DNA of 64,000 nucleotides from Pseudochelatococcus lubricantis (lineage in GTDB: Bacteria > Pseudomonadota > Alphaproteobacteria > Rhizobiales > Beijerinckiaceae). The notes beneath the pieces are model-generated. The model searched no databases and had not been told where the DNA came from. It worked only from the letters and a program-made list of their open reading frames with translations. Position 1 is the first letter of the stretch, and every line of letters starts with the position of its first letter. Position numbers and translations under genes: made by a program. Shown here piece by piece: positions 8,141-16,702 of the stretch. The stretch is taken from positions 310,001 through 374,000 of the forward strand of contig NZ_JBHLXC010000012.1 of NCBI RefSeq assembly GCF_042432495.1, in the 5' to 3' direction.

Positions 8141-9198
8141 CACAACTCGTGAACCCGCTGGCGTCTGACCATCCAGATGAAGACCGGCGCTCCGACGAAG
8201 GCGGTGACGATGCCGACGTCGAGTTCAGCGGGACGCGCAATGATGCGCCCGACGATATCGGCGGCCAGAAGCAGGCAAGCGCCACCCAGTGCCGAGAAAG
8301 GCAGGAGCCAGCGGTGATCGACCCCCACCAGCAAGCGGCCCAGGTGCGGCACGACCAGCCCCAGAAAGCCGATCGGCCCGCAAATCGCCGTGGTTGCCCC
8401 GCACAGCAGAACCGCGCCAAGCGCTGCAACGGCGCGAGCCATGGCGACGCGCTCGCCGAGCCCGGCGGCCAGTTCGTCGCCCAGGGCGAGAGAATTCAAC
8501 CTCCGTGCCGACAGCAGACCGATGGCAAAACCCGCGGCGAGAAACGGCAGGACGTGGAAGATGCGGTCGAAAGTCGCTCCGCCCACACCACCGATCTGCC
8601 ACGAGCGGACGCCGCCCGCGATGTCGGCCCGCGGCAGCACGACGGCGATGACCAGCGAGGAAAAGGCGACCGAGGTCGCGGCGCCGGCAAGCGCCAGCTT
8701 GAGCGGGGTCGCCCCGCCCCGCCCGAGCGAGCCGATGACATACACGAACACGGCAGAGACGCCGGCTCCCAGAATGGCCGCCACGATATAGGCATGGGCG
8801 GAGGAGATGTCGAACCAGGCGATTCCGACAGCAACCGCCAGAGACGCACCCATGTTGACGCCGAGAATACCCGGATCGGCAAGCGGGTTGCGCGTCACGC
8901 CCTGCATGATCGCCCCGGCAAGGCCAAGCGCCGCACCGGCGAGCAGCGCCAGCAACGTTCGCGGAATACGGACGGCGACCGCAGCCTGGCCTATGTTGTC
9001 CACCTGACCGCCGAGAACCTGATTTTCAAGCGCGGCGACGATGTCGGCCCAGGGTATCGCGCGCGTGCCGATCGCAACCGACAGGGCGCACAGCGCGGCG
9101 AGGATCGCGACCAATGCAGCCAACGAGAGGCCGCGGGTGCGGCGCGATCTTTCGGGTACCGGGGCCCGGGCGGATGCTTCCGTGCGGCCGGCCGTCAT
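8140..9198 (-). CDS. FecCD-family iron-siderophore ABC permease (first permease)
   Basis: The 352-residue polytopic protein has FecCD motifs VRIPRTLLALLAGAALGLAGAIMQGVTRNPLADPGILGVNMGAS and GPIGFLGLVVPHLGRLLVGVDHRWLLP (coupling loop GxxxFxGLVVPH), ending in a GAPVFIWMVRR motif typical of FepD/FhuB-like permeases. The start at 9198 is chosen over the longer frame to 9252 because it overlaps the binding-protein stop codon exactly (ATGA) and removes a non-conserved leader. It pairs with the adjacent permease to make the transmembrane pore. Confidence 0.93.
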   Translation of the reverse strand: MTAGRTEASARAPVPERSRRTRGLSLAALVAILAALCALSVAIGTRAIPWADIVAALENQVLGGQVDNIGQAAVAVRIPRTLLALLAGAALGLAGAIMQGVTRNPLADPGILGVNMGASLAVAVGIAWFDISSAHAYIVAAILGAGVSAVFVYVIGSLGRGGATPLKLALAGAATSVAFSSLVIAVVLPRADIAGGVRSWQIGGVGGATFDRIFHVLPFLAAGFAIGLLSARRLNSLALGDELAAGLGERVAMARAVAALGAVLLCGATTAICGPIGFLGLVVPHLGRLLVGVDHRWLLPFSALGGACLLLAADIVGRIIARPAELDVGIVTAFVGAPVFIWMVRRQRVHEL

Positions 9199-10208
9199 CG
9201 GGATTTTCTGGCGGCTTCGCCCAGCAAGGATACATAATCCTTCAGCACCCACGGAATGGACAGCGGTGTCGGATTGGCTGCCGTGCCGAGCGGGTTTCGG
9301 CCGAGCATGACGATCGCATCCTTGCTGACGGCCGGCATCCTGGACAGCAGCGGATCGGCCCGCACGGCGTCGAGCAGCGGCTGGCTGCCGTAGGTCACGA
9401 CGATATCGACATCGTCAAAGGCATCGACCCGCTCGGCGCTGACCTCCGCCGCGAACTGCCCCGGTCTCGTCGCTTCCAGGACGCTTTTCGGCGATTTCAG
9501 CCCCAGATCCGCGAAGAATTTCACCCGCGTATCGTTGGCGGTATAGAAACTGACGATGCTGAGATTGGTGGTGTCGAGATGCGTGACGAATATCGCCGAC
9601 TTGCCCTCAAGCTCTGGATGACCGGCGGCTGCCCGGGCGATTTCTCCCTCGATGCGCGTGATGAGCGCTTCGCCTTCGGCCGCCATGCCCAGCCCTGCGC
9701 TGTTGAAGCGGATCATGCCGCGCCAGTCGGTCGCCCAGGCGGATTCGGGATAGGCGACGACCGGGGCGATCCGGCTCAGCGTGTCGTAGTCGGACTGGCT
9801 CAGGCCGGAGTAGGATGCCAGGATCACATCGGGTTTGGTGGCGGCGACAGCCTCGAAATCGATGCCGTCGCCTTCATCGAACAGCACGGGCTTGCCGGCG
9901 CCGGGTTTATCGGCGCCAAGCTCGGCCAGTCTCTCGGTCACCCACGGCAACAACCCGTCGCCGTCATCGTCACCGAAGTTGGCGGCGGCAAAGCCGACAG
10001 GCACGATACCGAGCGCCAGCGGAACCTCATGGTTCGCCCAGGCGACCGTCGCAACGCGCTCGGGTTTTTTCGCAATGGTCGTCGTACCGAGGGCGTGCCT
10101 GATGACGATGGGATAGGACGTGCCCTCCGCGGCCAGCGCGCCGCCGGAAGCGATGATCGAAAAGGCTGTGGCGATCAATATCACGGAAGAGCGAACGAAC
10201 CGTAGCAT
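9195..10208 (-). CDS. Periplasmic iron-siderophore binding protein (FepB/FecB type)
   Basis: The 337-residue protein begins at 10208 with a Sec signal peptide (MLRFVRSSVILIATAFSIIA, cleavage probable after GALAA). The mature part has the type-III binding-protein fold signature: a HALGTTTIAKKPERVATVAWANHEVPLALGI N-terminal lobe, KPDVILASYSGLSQSDYDTLSRIAPVVAYPE, and a C-terminal lobe ending near LLGEAA. The open frame extends 86 codons further upstream but lacks a plausible start, and the signal peptide fixes the start. It is first gene of the uptake operon and delivers ferric-siderophore to the two permeases. The Tyr and Asp-rich segments (FGDDDGDGLLP) are notable; ligand identity is unknown. 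Confidence 0.92.
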   Translation of the reverse strand: MLRFVRSSVILIATAFSIIASGGALAAEGTSYPIVIRHALGTTTIAKKPERVATVAWANHEVPLALGIVPVGFAAANFGDDDGDGLLPWVTERLAELGADKPGAGKPVLFDEGDGIDFEAVAATKPDVILASYSGLSQSDYDTLSRIAPVVAYPESAWATDWRGMIRFNSAGLGMAAEGEALITRIEGEIARAAAGHPELEGKSAIFVTHLDTTNLSIVSFYTANDTRVKFFADLGLKSPKSVLEATRPGQFAAEVSAERVDAFDDVDIVVTYGSQPLLDAVRADPLLSRMPAVSKDAIVMLGRNPLGTAANPTPLSIPWVLKDYVSLLGEAARKSR

Positions 10209-10561
10209 TCGGCAGAAACTCCATGTCGTCCGAGGTGGCTTTTTAGTTTCAGGTTCACCGGCCGGCGTCAACTCCGGAGCCGGCCTCTTCCCGAAAAAGC
10301 CGTGAGATTTCCGTGGCTTTCTACAAAGGCGGGGAAATTTACAATACCCGGCGAGCACGCTCGGGTTAGCACGTATTCCGACATGATACCGAACGATCTC
10401 TATTGTTGTCCGCAATCCGGAAGGACGTCCCGGCCAGGTGGCCGGCCGCGCGAGACATACGGGCACGATACGGACGAGGGTTACCAGGCAGGCTTTTCGG
10501 TAAGGCCGGCACGCATTTTCAGACCGCCGGCGATAGCAACACCAATTTCTGGAAATTGACG
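10209..10561. other. Divergent promoter region of the siderophore uptake locus
   Basis: This 353-bp gap separates the binding-protein operon from the receptor gene. It has a 7-bp-arm dyad GGCCGGC...GCCGGCC (10260-10266 and 10279-10285) and a second imperfect dyad around 10340-10375 with AATAC/GTATT outer arms. No confident Fur, RirA or Irr box was recognised, although iron control is expected for this locus. Confidence 0.5.
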
Positions 10562-12685
10562 ATGAATTTCAAAAAAACGGGTGGATGCGGCAGACGGTCC
10601 ATCAGCCACTATCGGAATGCGCTGCTCCTGGGTTGTGCGGCAATTGTCACCCTCACGCCATCCCGTCTGCTGGCCCAGGAGGCTGAGACGTCGGACACCG
10701 CCATCGTTCTCGACACGATCACCGTCGGGGGCACCCGCGCGGATGACGATCGGAGATCAATCGTCGCAACGCAGACGTCGAGCGGCAGCAAGCTGCCGGC
10801 GGCCATTCTGGATACGCCGGCCTCCGTCTCCGTGATCACCGCCAAGGAAATGCAGCAGCGCGGCGTTCAGAGCGTCGAGGATGCATTGAAATATACCGCC
10901 GGCGTGACCACGGATTACTACGGCTCGGACAACCGTTTCGACTTCTTCAAGATCAGGGGTTTCGACGCCCATATGTATCGCGACGGGCTGACACTGGGCC
11001 GCCCCTTCGGCGGGGTTAGGGAAGAGGTCTATGCCTTTGAACGCATCGAGGTCCTGAAGGGCGCGAACTCAACCGTCTTCGGCGTCGCGGACCCGGGCGG
11101 GGCGGTCAACTTCGTCACCAAACGGCCTAAAAATGAACGGTTCGGCGAAGCTTACCTCACGGGCGGATCGTTCAACCGCAAGGAAGTCGGTCTCGATTTC
11201 GGAGACAACATCACCCCTGACGGTAAGTTTTCCTTCCGCGTTACCGGCATGGTCAGAGACGCGGATGATGAATATAAACATTCGCGGGATGACCAGCAGT
11301 TCTTCATGGGCGGCCTGACATGGCGCCCCAGCGACGCGACCAGCCTGACCGTCGTCTACGACTATCTCAACCGCGACGGCGTTCCCGGCAGCGGCGGGCA
11401 TCCGGTGGGGTCGGATCTGAACAGAAGGCTGTTCTTCGGGGAGCCCGACTTCAACTATCGCGGCACGGACAGAAGCACTGTCAGCGTCATGTTCGACCAC
11501 GATTTCGGCTCCGGCCTCAGCTTCAGCTCGAACGCGCGCTACAGCGATACCAAGACTGACTTCGGCTATGCCTACATCTCCGCCACGCCGACGAATGGCT
11601 CAACGCTCGTCAACCGGGCTTTCTTCGGCAACGACTACTCAAGCGAGCATTTCATCGCCGACGCGCGCTTGCAGTACGATGCGACTTTCAACAACGTCAA
11701 AAGCCGCACCCTGGCCGGGGTAGAATATAACGAATTCCTGTCCAGCACCGATACGTATTGGGGGGCTGCGCCAAGTATCAATTGGCTCAATCCGATTTTT
11801 ACGGGCCCGCCTGTTTCTCTTCCGCTTATCAGCAGCACGAAGAACGATCAGAAGACCAAGTCCGTCTATCTCCAGCAGGAGCTGACCATCGCGGAGAAAC
11901 TGATCGCGACCGTCGGCTTGCGAAACGACTGGCTCGATCTGAAATCGACGAACCGGCTCACCGGCAGGCTGTCTGACGACGACGTCAGTGAGTTCACGAA
12001 GCGCATCGGCGTGACCTACAAGTGGACCGATCAGCTGGCGACGTACGCGAGCTACGCCGAGTCCGCCGCGCCTCCCACCATCGGCCTTGAGCCCGAGCGC
12101 GGCGAGCAGTTCGAACTAGGGATCAAGTATCAGCCCGATGCCTTCCCGGGTTTGTTCAGCGCCGCCATTTACGATCTCAGCAAAACCAATATCACGGTCA
12201 CCAATCCGGCTACACTGATTCAGTCCACGATCGGCGAGGTGCGTGTTCGTGGCATCGACCTGGAGGCAAAGGCGGAGCTGATGAACAACATCAGCCTCAC
12301 TGCCGCCTATTCGTATCTCGATGCCGAGATCGTCGACGATGGAAATGCCGGGAATAAGGGCAATCGTCCAAGCTTCGTGCCTCGACATACGGCTTCGCTC
12401 TGGCTCAACTACCTGTGGAAAGGCAGCGGCATTCGCGGCGACATGACGTTCGGCGTCGGCGGGCGCTATACGGGCTCGTATTACTTCAACGAGGCGAATA
12501 CGGCGTCAACCGGAAGTAACTTCGTCGTCGATGCAGCCGTCAGCTACAAGGTCCGGGAAAGCACCTCGCTTGAACTCAACGTCAGCAATCTGTTTGACAG
12601 GAAACACGTTGCTTACGGCGGTTTCGGAGCGGACTGGTACAACCCTGGCCGCAGGATTTCGGCGACGCTGCGCCATACCTGGTGA
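10562..12685 (+). CDS. TonB-dependent siderophore receptor
   Basis: The 707-residue outer-membrane receptor starts at the ATG at 10562, which begins a long signal peptide (cleavage probable after LLAQ). A TonB-box-like DTITVGG follows. The plug domain has VSVITAKEMQQRGVQSVEDALKYTAGV, the FFKIRGFD motif and RIEVLKGANSTVFGVADPGGAVNFVTKRP. A 22-stranded barrel ends in ISATLRHTW with a terminal aromatic residue. The RGFD and KGPxSxLxGxxxPGGxVNxVTKRP-like signatures are those of FhuA/FpvA-like ferric-siderophore receptors. The frame remains open to 10403, but the upstream part is not signal-peptide-like. It is divergent from its ABC importer and followed by a strong hairpin terminator. Confidence 0.94.
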   Translation: MNFKKTGGCGRRSISHYRNALLLGCAAIVTLTPSRLLAQEAETSDTAIVLDTITVGGTRADDDRRSIVATQTSSGSKLPAAILDTPASVSVITAKEMQQRGVQSVEDALKYTAGVTTDYYGSDNRFDFFKIRGFDAHMYRDGLTLGRPFGGVREEVYAFERIEVLKGANSTVFGVADPGGAVNFVTKRPKNERFGEAYLTGGSFNRKEVGLDFGDNITPDGKFSFRVTGMVRDADDEYKHSRDDQQFFMGGLTWRPSDATSLTVVYDYLNRDGVPGSGGHPVGSDLNRRLFFGEPDFNYRGTDRSTVSVMFDHDFGSGLSFSSNARYSDTKTDFGYAYISATPTNGSTLVNRAFFGNDYSSEHFIADARLQYDATFNNVKSRTLAGVEYNEFLSSTDTYWGAAPSINWLNPIFTGPPVSLPLISSTKNDQKTKSVYLQQELTIAEKLIATVGLRNDWLDLKSTNRLTGRLSDDDVSEFTKRIGVTYKWTDQLATYASYAESAAPPTIGLEPERGEQFELGIKYQPDAFPGLFSAAIYDLSKTNITVTNPATLIQSTIGEVRVRGIDLEAKAELMNNISLTAAYSYLDAEIVDDGNAGNKGNRPSFVPRHTASLWLNYLWKGSGIRGDMTFGVGGRYTGSYYFNEANTASTGSNFVVDAAVSYKVRESTSLELNVSNLFDRKHVAYGGFGADWYNPGRRISATLRHTW

Positions 12686-12693
12686 CGAAACCA

Positions 12694-12720
12694 TCCCGCC
12701 CGCAATCATTGCGGGCGGGA
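12694..12720 (+). terminator. Hairpin terminator after the receptor gene
   Basis: A near-perfect inverted repeat, TCCCGCCCGCAAT (12694-12706) and ATTGCGGGCGGGA (12708-12720), starts 9 bases after the receptor stop codon and is followed by TTCTT. It lies between convergent genes (receptor and araC), so it may act in both directions. The U tract is weak. Confidence 0.75.
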
Positions 12721-12769
12721 TTCTTCCGCCCTTGACGGCCTTATCCGGCCGACAGGACTTCGCTCAAGA

Positions 12770-13669
12770 TCAAGGCTGCTGCATCCGGCGCCATGCGGCG
12801 GGCGTTTCCCCGGCAATCCGCCGGAAGGCTTTCGTGAGATGAGCCTGATCGGAAAACCCGAGCTGGGCCGCTATATCCGCTATGGTCAGGTCGCTTTCCG
12901 CCAACAGCTTTTTCGCAACATCGATGCGTCTTTCAAGCTGCCATTGCAGCGGCGTTGTGCCGGTGGTCTGCTTGAAAACATTGGCGAACCAGCTCTCGGA
13001 CAACCCCACCGTCGCGGCCATCTCCGCGACGGTCAGGCGGCAATCGTTGCAGGCGTTGATGCGCGAGACCAGCTTGTTCATCTGCGCCTGGGTGAGCCTG
13101 CCATTGGCCCGCTCGCTGCTGTTCTCGGGAATATCGAGAAGCCCGGCCACGATGCTGCCGACGAGGCTTTCGGCATAGACTGCATGTTTCGATGGATTCG
13201 ACACTTCATTGACCAACAGGCTGGCCAGCATTTCGATGGCAACGATATCCTGAACTTCCACCGAGCGGCGCAATGCCGTGAGCGCACCCGAGGTGCCGAC
13301 TGACGGCGACAGGAATTTCAACATCCGGTCCTTGTGAACGTGCAGATCCAGATGCGAGAAGCGATGTGAGGACGTGAAGCTGGTCCACAAGGGAACACCG
13401 GCAGGCACATAGATCGCGCGCGTCATGCGGCGATAATGCCTTTCGACTCCGCCTTCCTGGTTCGTCATCCGGATATGGGAGGACACGTCGTTGAAAAAGA
13501 TCACGATGCGCGGGTCGGGAGACAGATAATAGGCTCTCGCCCCGGTGTCGCCTTCCGCATCCCAGAAGACGCTCATCAGCCCGTCAAGGCCGCGCCATTT
13601 GACGGGCGCGAGCGGCCGGATGCCTTCTGTATGGCAGGTCATGGAATGCTGATAGCCTAACATCTCCAC
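12770..13669 (-). CDS. AraC-family transcriptional regulator
   Basis: The 299-residue protein has a C-terminal AraC double helix-turn-helix (about residues 195-295). It includes LTVAEMAATVGLSESWFANVFKQTTGTTPLQWQLERRIDVAKKLL and the second-motif signature IADIAAQLGFSDQAHLTKAFRRIAGETPAAWRR. The N-terminal ~190 residues form an effector domain with SPDPRIVIFFNDVSS and HRFSHLDLHVHKDRM segments. Convergent with the TonB-dependent receptor, it is the probable activator of the siderophore locus, as AraC-type PchR and YbtA are for theirs. Control of the neighbours is inference from position. Confidence 0.92.
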   Translation of the reverse strand: MEMLGYQHSMTCHTEGIRPLAPVKWRGLDGLMSVFWDAEGDTGARAYYLSPDPRIVIFFNDVSSHIRMTNQEGGVERHYRRMTRAIYVPAGVPLWTSFTSSHRFSHLDLHVHKDRMLKFLSPSVGTSGALTALRRSVEVQDIVAIEMLASLLVNEVSNPSKHAVYAESLVGSIVAGLLDIPENSSERANGRLTQAQMNKLVSRINACNDCRLTVAEMAATVGLSESWFANVFKQTTGTTPLQWQLERRIDVAKKLLAESDLTIADIAAQLGFSDQAHLTKAFRRIAGETPAAWRRMQQP

Positions 13670-14005
13670 TCAACCTTATCCATGGTATCACGGCCGCAAG
13701 CACCTGCATCTCGACGCGCCCGGTCACGGCCAGTTCTCCAGAAAGGGGTGGAACGGACGAGATGGGCTCGCGTTCCGGCAGTCCAGCTTTCCGGTGCATC
13801 CACTTGCCGCCTAAAGACAGAAGCCGGAAACGCCGGGTAATCATGAAAAAAGTCAGCACACTCCGCTCCGACCATTGCGGAAGCAGATATTTATATTGCC
13901 GAGAGAAATTATGCAACATATAAATAATACAGAAGCAAACTTTATGATAGTTATATTCTGCACTACTCTAAAATTACTATAATGTAAATTATTGAGCTGT
14001 TCTCG
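13670..14005. other. Intergenic region, AT-rich toward its right end
   Basis: No gene is supported in this 336-bp gap. The last ~100 bases (about 13890-13995) are markedly AT-rich, with ATATTTATATT and TATAAATAATA stretches. This contrasts with the GC-rich flanks and suits promoter DNA or a remnant of imported sequence. Confidence 0.5.
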
Positions 14006-14326
14006 ATGAAATGCTCTACAGCCGGCACGGCTTTGCCCTGTTTCGTGAAAGGCGGCAAGAACCGCAAGCTGGGCAGCGCCAAGCTCAGCATCGCCCGCCA
14101 GCGAAACATCCTTTCACTCATCTCCGGCCGCGAGAGTATCGTCGCCGAAGACCTCGCCGGCCGTTTCGGGATCTTCCAGGAAACGATCCGGCGCGATATC
14201 CGCGCCCTGAAGGAAACCGGCCAGGTGCGCTGCGTACACGGCGCCGGTGAGGTCTCCATGCCGGATGCGAACATCCGGAGCAATTCCGCCATGAATACCC
14301 TATCCATGGTCACCAACAGCCTCTAA
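14006..14326 (+). CDS. DeoR-type helix-turn-helix protein lacking the sensor domain
   Basis: The 106-residue product carries a DeoR-family N-terminal domain (about residues 33-90): RQRNILSLISGRESIVAEDLAGRFGIFQETIRRDIRALKETGQVRCVHGAGEV, with the family's ETIRRDI recognition helix and a VHGAG wing. Normal DeoR regulators have about 250 residues with a sugar-phosphate sensing domain; here the protein stops soon after the wing, and no continuation is visible before a repeat-like intergenic segment. It may be a truncated regulator or a genuine small DNA-binding protein. Canonical proteins read S.ETIRRDL; the substitutions here (FGIFQETIRRDI) are mild. Confidence 0.7.
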   Translation: MKCSTAGTALPCFVKGGKNRKLGSAKLSIARQRNILSLISGRESIVAEDLAGRFGIFQETIRRDIRALKETGQVRCVHGAGEVSMPDANIRSNSAMNTLSMVTNSL

Positions 14327-14474
14327 AGCGTTTTCAAGCAGAGCGGATACCGGTTTGCGTGAAGAAAGCGCGTAATATCAAAAACTTATAGAATTTCGGC
14401 GTTTCAATGGAATGTCGAAATGCTATAGCCCACTGAAAACGACTGAAACACTGTCATTCAGGCAATAACAGCTT
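14327..14474. repeat. Intergenic segment resembling a dispersed rhizobial palindromic repeat
   Basis: The segment starting AAGCGTTTTCAAGCAGAGCG and continuing with GATACCGGTTTGCGTGAAG and AAAGCGCGTAATATCAAAAAC resembles short intergenic repeats recalled from Rhizobiaceae genomes. A local inverted arrangement (TTTCGGCGTTTC...GAAATGCTATAG) follows. Assignment rests on memory of the consensus, and copy number cannot be counted here. Confidence 0.45.
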
Positions 14475-14537
14475 TTGCTAGGAGCCTTGCATCAGCGGCC
14501 GCACAGGTACGGCGCAGCGAGAGGCCGGGGCAAGGCG

Positions 14538-15575
14538 ATGGGTTCATCGGAAATGACGATCCGCGACGTGGCGGCACGGGCAGGATGCTCGATTGCCACC
14601 GTGAGCCGCGTCATCACCGGCAACGGCCCTGTGAGCGAGGACATGCGCAAGCGCGTGGTCCAGGCCGCTCTGGAGGTTGGCTTCGCGATCGCGCGCGCCT
14701 TTCCCGAAACCCGTCCCATCATCAGCATTCTGATTCCCAGCCTGACCAATCCCGTCTTCGCCGTGGCTGTCGCCGGGGTCGAGCAGCGGGCACGGTCGGC
14801 GGGGCTGTCCACCGTCCTCGGTCAATCGAATTACGACCCCGCGCAAGAAGAGGAGATCGTGACCGCGCTGATCGGCGAACGTCCCGTCGGGATGATCATG
14901 ACAGTCTGCGATCCCGTCTCCAGCGTGGCGCTTCAGCGCGTTCGCAAGGCCGGGCTGCCCGTCGTGACGATCTACAACGAAGGCACGCCCGAGGGTGTCG
15001 GCGCGGTGTCGGTCGACAATCGCGGCGCCGTCCGCCGGATGACCGAGGAACTTCTGGCGCTCGGCCATCGCAACATCCTTTTCGTCGGCGGCCGGTTCGT
15101 CTCCTCCGACAGGTCGGCCCGCCGCTACGAAGGCTACCGCGACGCGATGACCGCGGCAGGACTGCAAACTGTCCCGGCGATCGAAGTCGACTTCATCGAC
15201 GCCACGAAAGACATCGACCTCACGGAAGTCATCGCCGACCACAGACCTACCGCGATCATCGCCTCGAACGACCTCCTGGCGGTGACGGTAATCGGCTCGT
15301 TGCGCCGTGCCGGCCTGTCCATCCCGGAAGATGTATCCGTCGTCGGTTTCGACGGGATCGACTTCGCCCGGCATGTCTCGCCCAGGCTTTCGACGATCCA
15401 GCAACCTTCCCAGGCCATGGGCACGCTCGCCGCTTCCCTGCTCCTGGATATGGCCGCAGGGCACAAGCCCCCGCAACAGCTGCGGCCCGACGTCATCCCG
15501 CTCAGCGGGGAGACAATCGCACCGCCCCGGCAGTGCGGATTATCGACAGTCAACCAACCTCCCAAACCAGCCTGA
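14538..15575 (+). CDS. LacI-family transcriptional regulator
   Basis: The 345-residue protein begins MGSSEMTIRDVAARAGCSIATVSRV, a LacI helix-turn-helix with hinge helix VVQAALEVGF. A periplasmic-binding-protein-like effector domain follows (IISILIPSLTNPVFAVAVAGVEQRA, HRNILFVGGR, PTAIIASNDLLAVTVI, ISVVGFDGIDF-type motif, STIQQPSQAMGTLAA). Start 14538 is preferred over the longer frame because it follows GGGGCAAGG; 14553 is an alternative. It lies 42 bp upstream of the ABC importer genes in the same orientation and probably controls them in response to the transported solute or a derivative. Confidence 0.93.
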   Translation: MGSSEMTIRDVAARAGCSIATVSRVITGNGPVSEDMRKRVVQAALEVGFAIARAFPETRPIISILIPSLTNPVFAVAVAGVEQRARSAGLSTVLGQSNYDPAQEEEIVTALIGERPVGMIMTVCDPVSSVALQRVRKAGLPVVTIYNEGTPEGVGAVSVDNRGAVRRMTEELLALGHRNILFVGGRFVSSDRSARRYEGYRDAMTAAGLQTVPAIEVDFIDATKDIDLTEVIADHRPTAIIASNDLLAVTVIGSLRRAGLSIPEDVSVVGFDGIDFARHVSPRLSTIQQPSQAMGTLAASLLLDMAAGHKPPQQLRPDVIPLSGETIAPPRQCGLSTVNQPPKPA

Positions 15576-15617
15576 CTCCCACGCCAACCCAGTCCTCTTG
15601 ATCGGAAGGTCCAGACC

Positions 15618-16631
15618 ATGAAAGCCAGCCTCCTCTCGCTCGGCCTTGCCGCCGCCCTGAGCGTCTTCACCCTCGTTCCGCTTCAGGCCAAGGCCGCTGA
15701 CGCGATCTGCTACAACTGCCCGCCGGAATGGGCGAACTGGGGCGAGATGCTGAACCGCATCCGCGCCGATCTCGGTATCGATATCCCGGGCGACAACAAG
15801 AATTCCGGCCAGGCCATCGCCCAGATCATCGCCGAAAAGGCAAGCCCCGTGGCCGATATCGCCTATCTCGGCATCAATGCCGGCATTTCCGCCGCCCAAC
15901 AGGATCTGGTCGAGGCCTGGAAACCGGCCCGCTTCGACGAGATTCCGGCAGGCCTGAAGCACCCCGACGGCCGCTGGTGGGCCGTTCATCAGGGGACGCT
16001 CGGCTTTTTCGTCAATGTCGACGCCCTGGGCGGCACGCCGGTGCCCGCTTGCTGGGCCGACCTGAAGAAGCCCGAATACAAGGGTCTGGTCGGCTATCTC
16101 GACCCGACTTCCGCGGCCGTCGGCTATGTCTCCGCCGTTGCCGTCAACACGGCGCTCGGCGGCTCGCTCGACAACTTCACCCCTGCCATCGACTACTTCA
16201 AGGCGCTGGCCGGCAACGGCGCGATCGCGACCAAGCAGACATCCTACGCCCGCGTCGTTTCCGGCGAGTTTCCGATCCTGCTGGACTACGATTTCAACGC
16301 CTATCGCGCCAAATACACCGAGACCGGAAACTTCCAGTTCGTTCTGCCCTGCGAAGGCTCGGTCACCTTCCCATACGTCATGACCCTGGTAAAGGGCGCC
16401 CCGCACGCCGAGGCGGCGAAGAAGGTGCTTGATTACCTGCTTTCGGACAAAGGCCAGCTTTTCTGGAGCACCGCCTATCTGCGCCCCGCGCTGCCGGTCG
16501 AGATGCCGCAGGAAATCGCCGGGAAGTTCCTGCCGGCGAGCGAATACGAGCGCGCCAAGGCCATTGACTGGGCGCAGGCGCAGGCCGCGCAGGCCGCATT
16601 CTCCCAGCGCTACCTGTCTGAAGCGCGCTGA
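15618..16631 (+). CDS. ABC transporter periplasmic solute-binding protein (family 1 type)
   Basis: The 337-residue protein has a signal peptide (MKASLLSLGLAAALSVFTLV, cleavage after QAKA). The mature domain has binding-protein landmarks GQAIAQIIAEKASPVADIAYLGINAG, HQGTLGFFVNVDALGG, CWADLKKPEYKGLVGYLDPTSAAVGY and a C-terminal KKVLDYLLSDKGQLFWSTAYLRPAL. This pattern fits the Fe3+/phosphonate/spermidine-like group of family 1 proteins. The downstream GpdQ-like phosphodiesterase suggests an organophosphate such as a glycerophosphodiester as ligand, which is inference. Cysteines in the mature N-terminus (ICYNCPPEW) may form a disulfide. Confidence 0.9.
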   Translation: MKASLLSLGLAAALSVFTLVPLQAKAADAICYNCPPEWANWGEMLNRIRADLGIDIPGDNKNSGQAIAQIIAEKASPVADIAYLGINAGISAAQQDLVEAWKPARFDEIPAGLKHPDGRWWAVHQGTLGFFVNVDALGGTPVPACWADLKKPEYKGLVGYLDPTSAAVGYVSAVAVNTALGGSLDNFTPAIDYFKALAGNGAIATKQTSYARVVSGEFPILLDYDFNAYRAKYTETGNFQFVLPCEGSVTFPYVMTLVKGAPHAEAAKKVLDYLLSDKGQLFWSTAYLRPALPVEMPQEIAGKFLPASEYERAKAIDWAQAQAAQAAFSQRYLSEAR

Positions 16632-16642
16632 CGGCCAACGTT

Positions 16643-16675
16643 GCCGGGGGAGGAGCGCTCCCCCCCCCCCCCGGC
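16643..16675 (+). repeat. GC hairpin containing a 13-base C homopolymer between binding-protein and permease genes
   Basis: GCCGGGGG (16643-16650) and CCCCCGGC at the far end flank AGGAGCGCTC, which also holds the self-complementary GGAGCGCTCC. A run of 13 C residues spans 16660-16672. The stem-loop sits 11 bases after the binding-protein stop and 27 bases before the permease start. Such structures often stabilise the upstream mRNA so that the binding protein is made in excess over the permeases. The C tract is prone to slippage and to sequencing error. Confidence 0.6.
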
Positions 16676-16702
16676 ATCGCCCCTCACCGACCGGAGGCTC
16701 CC

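Noticed and set aside
8149..9237. A 362-codon plus-strand frame over the FecCD permease gene
   Set aside because: The composition is extreme (Arg/Gln/Asp/Gly), with no motifs, and it is opposite a conserved permease.
10209..10561. A Fur or RirA box in the siderophore promoter region
   Set aside because: No 19-bp match to a Fur, Irr or RirA consensus could be identified with confidence by eye.
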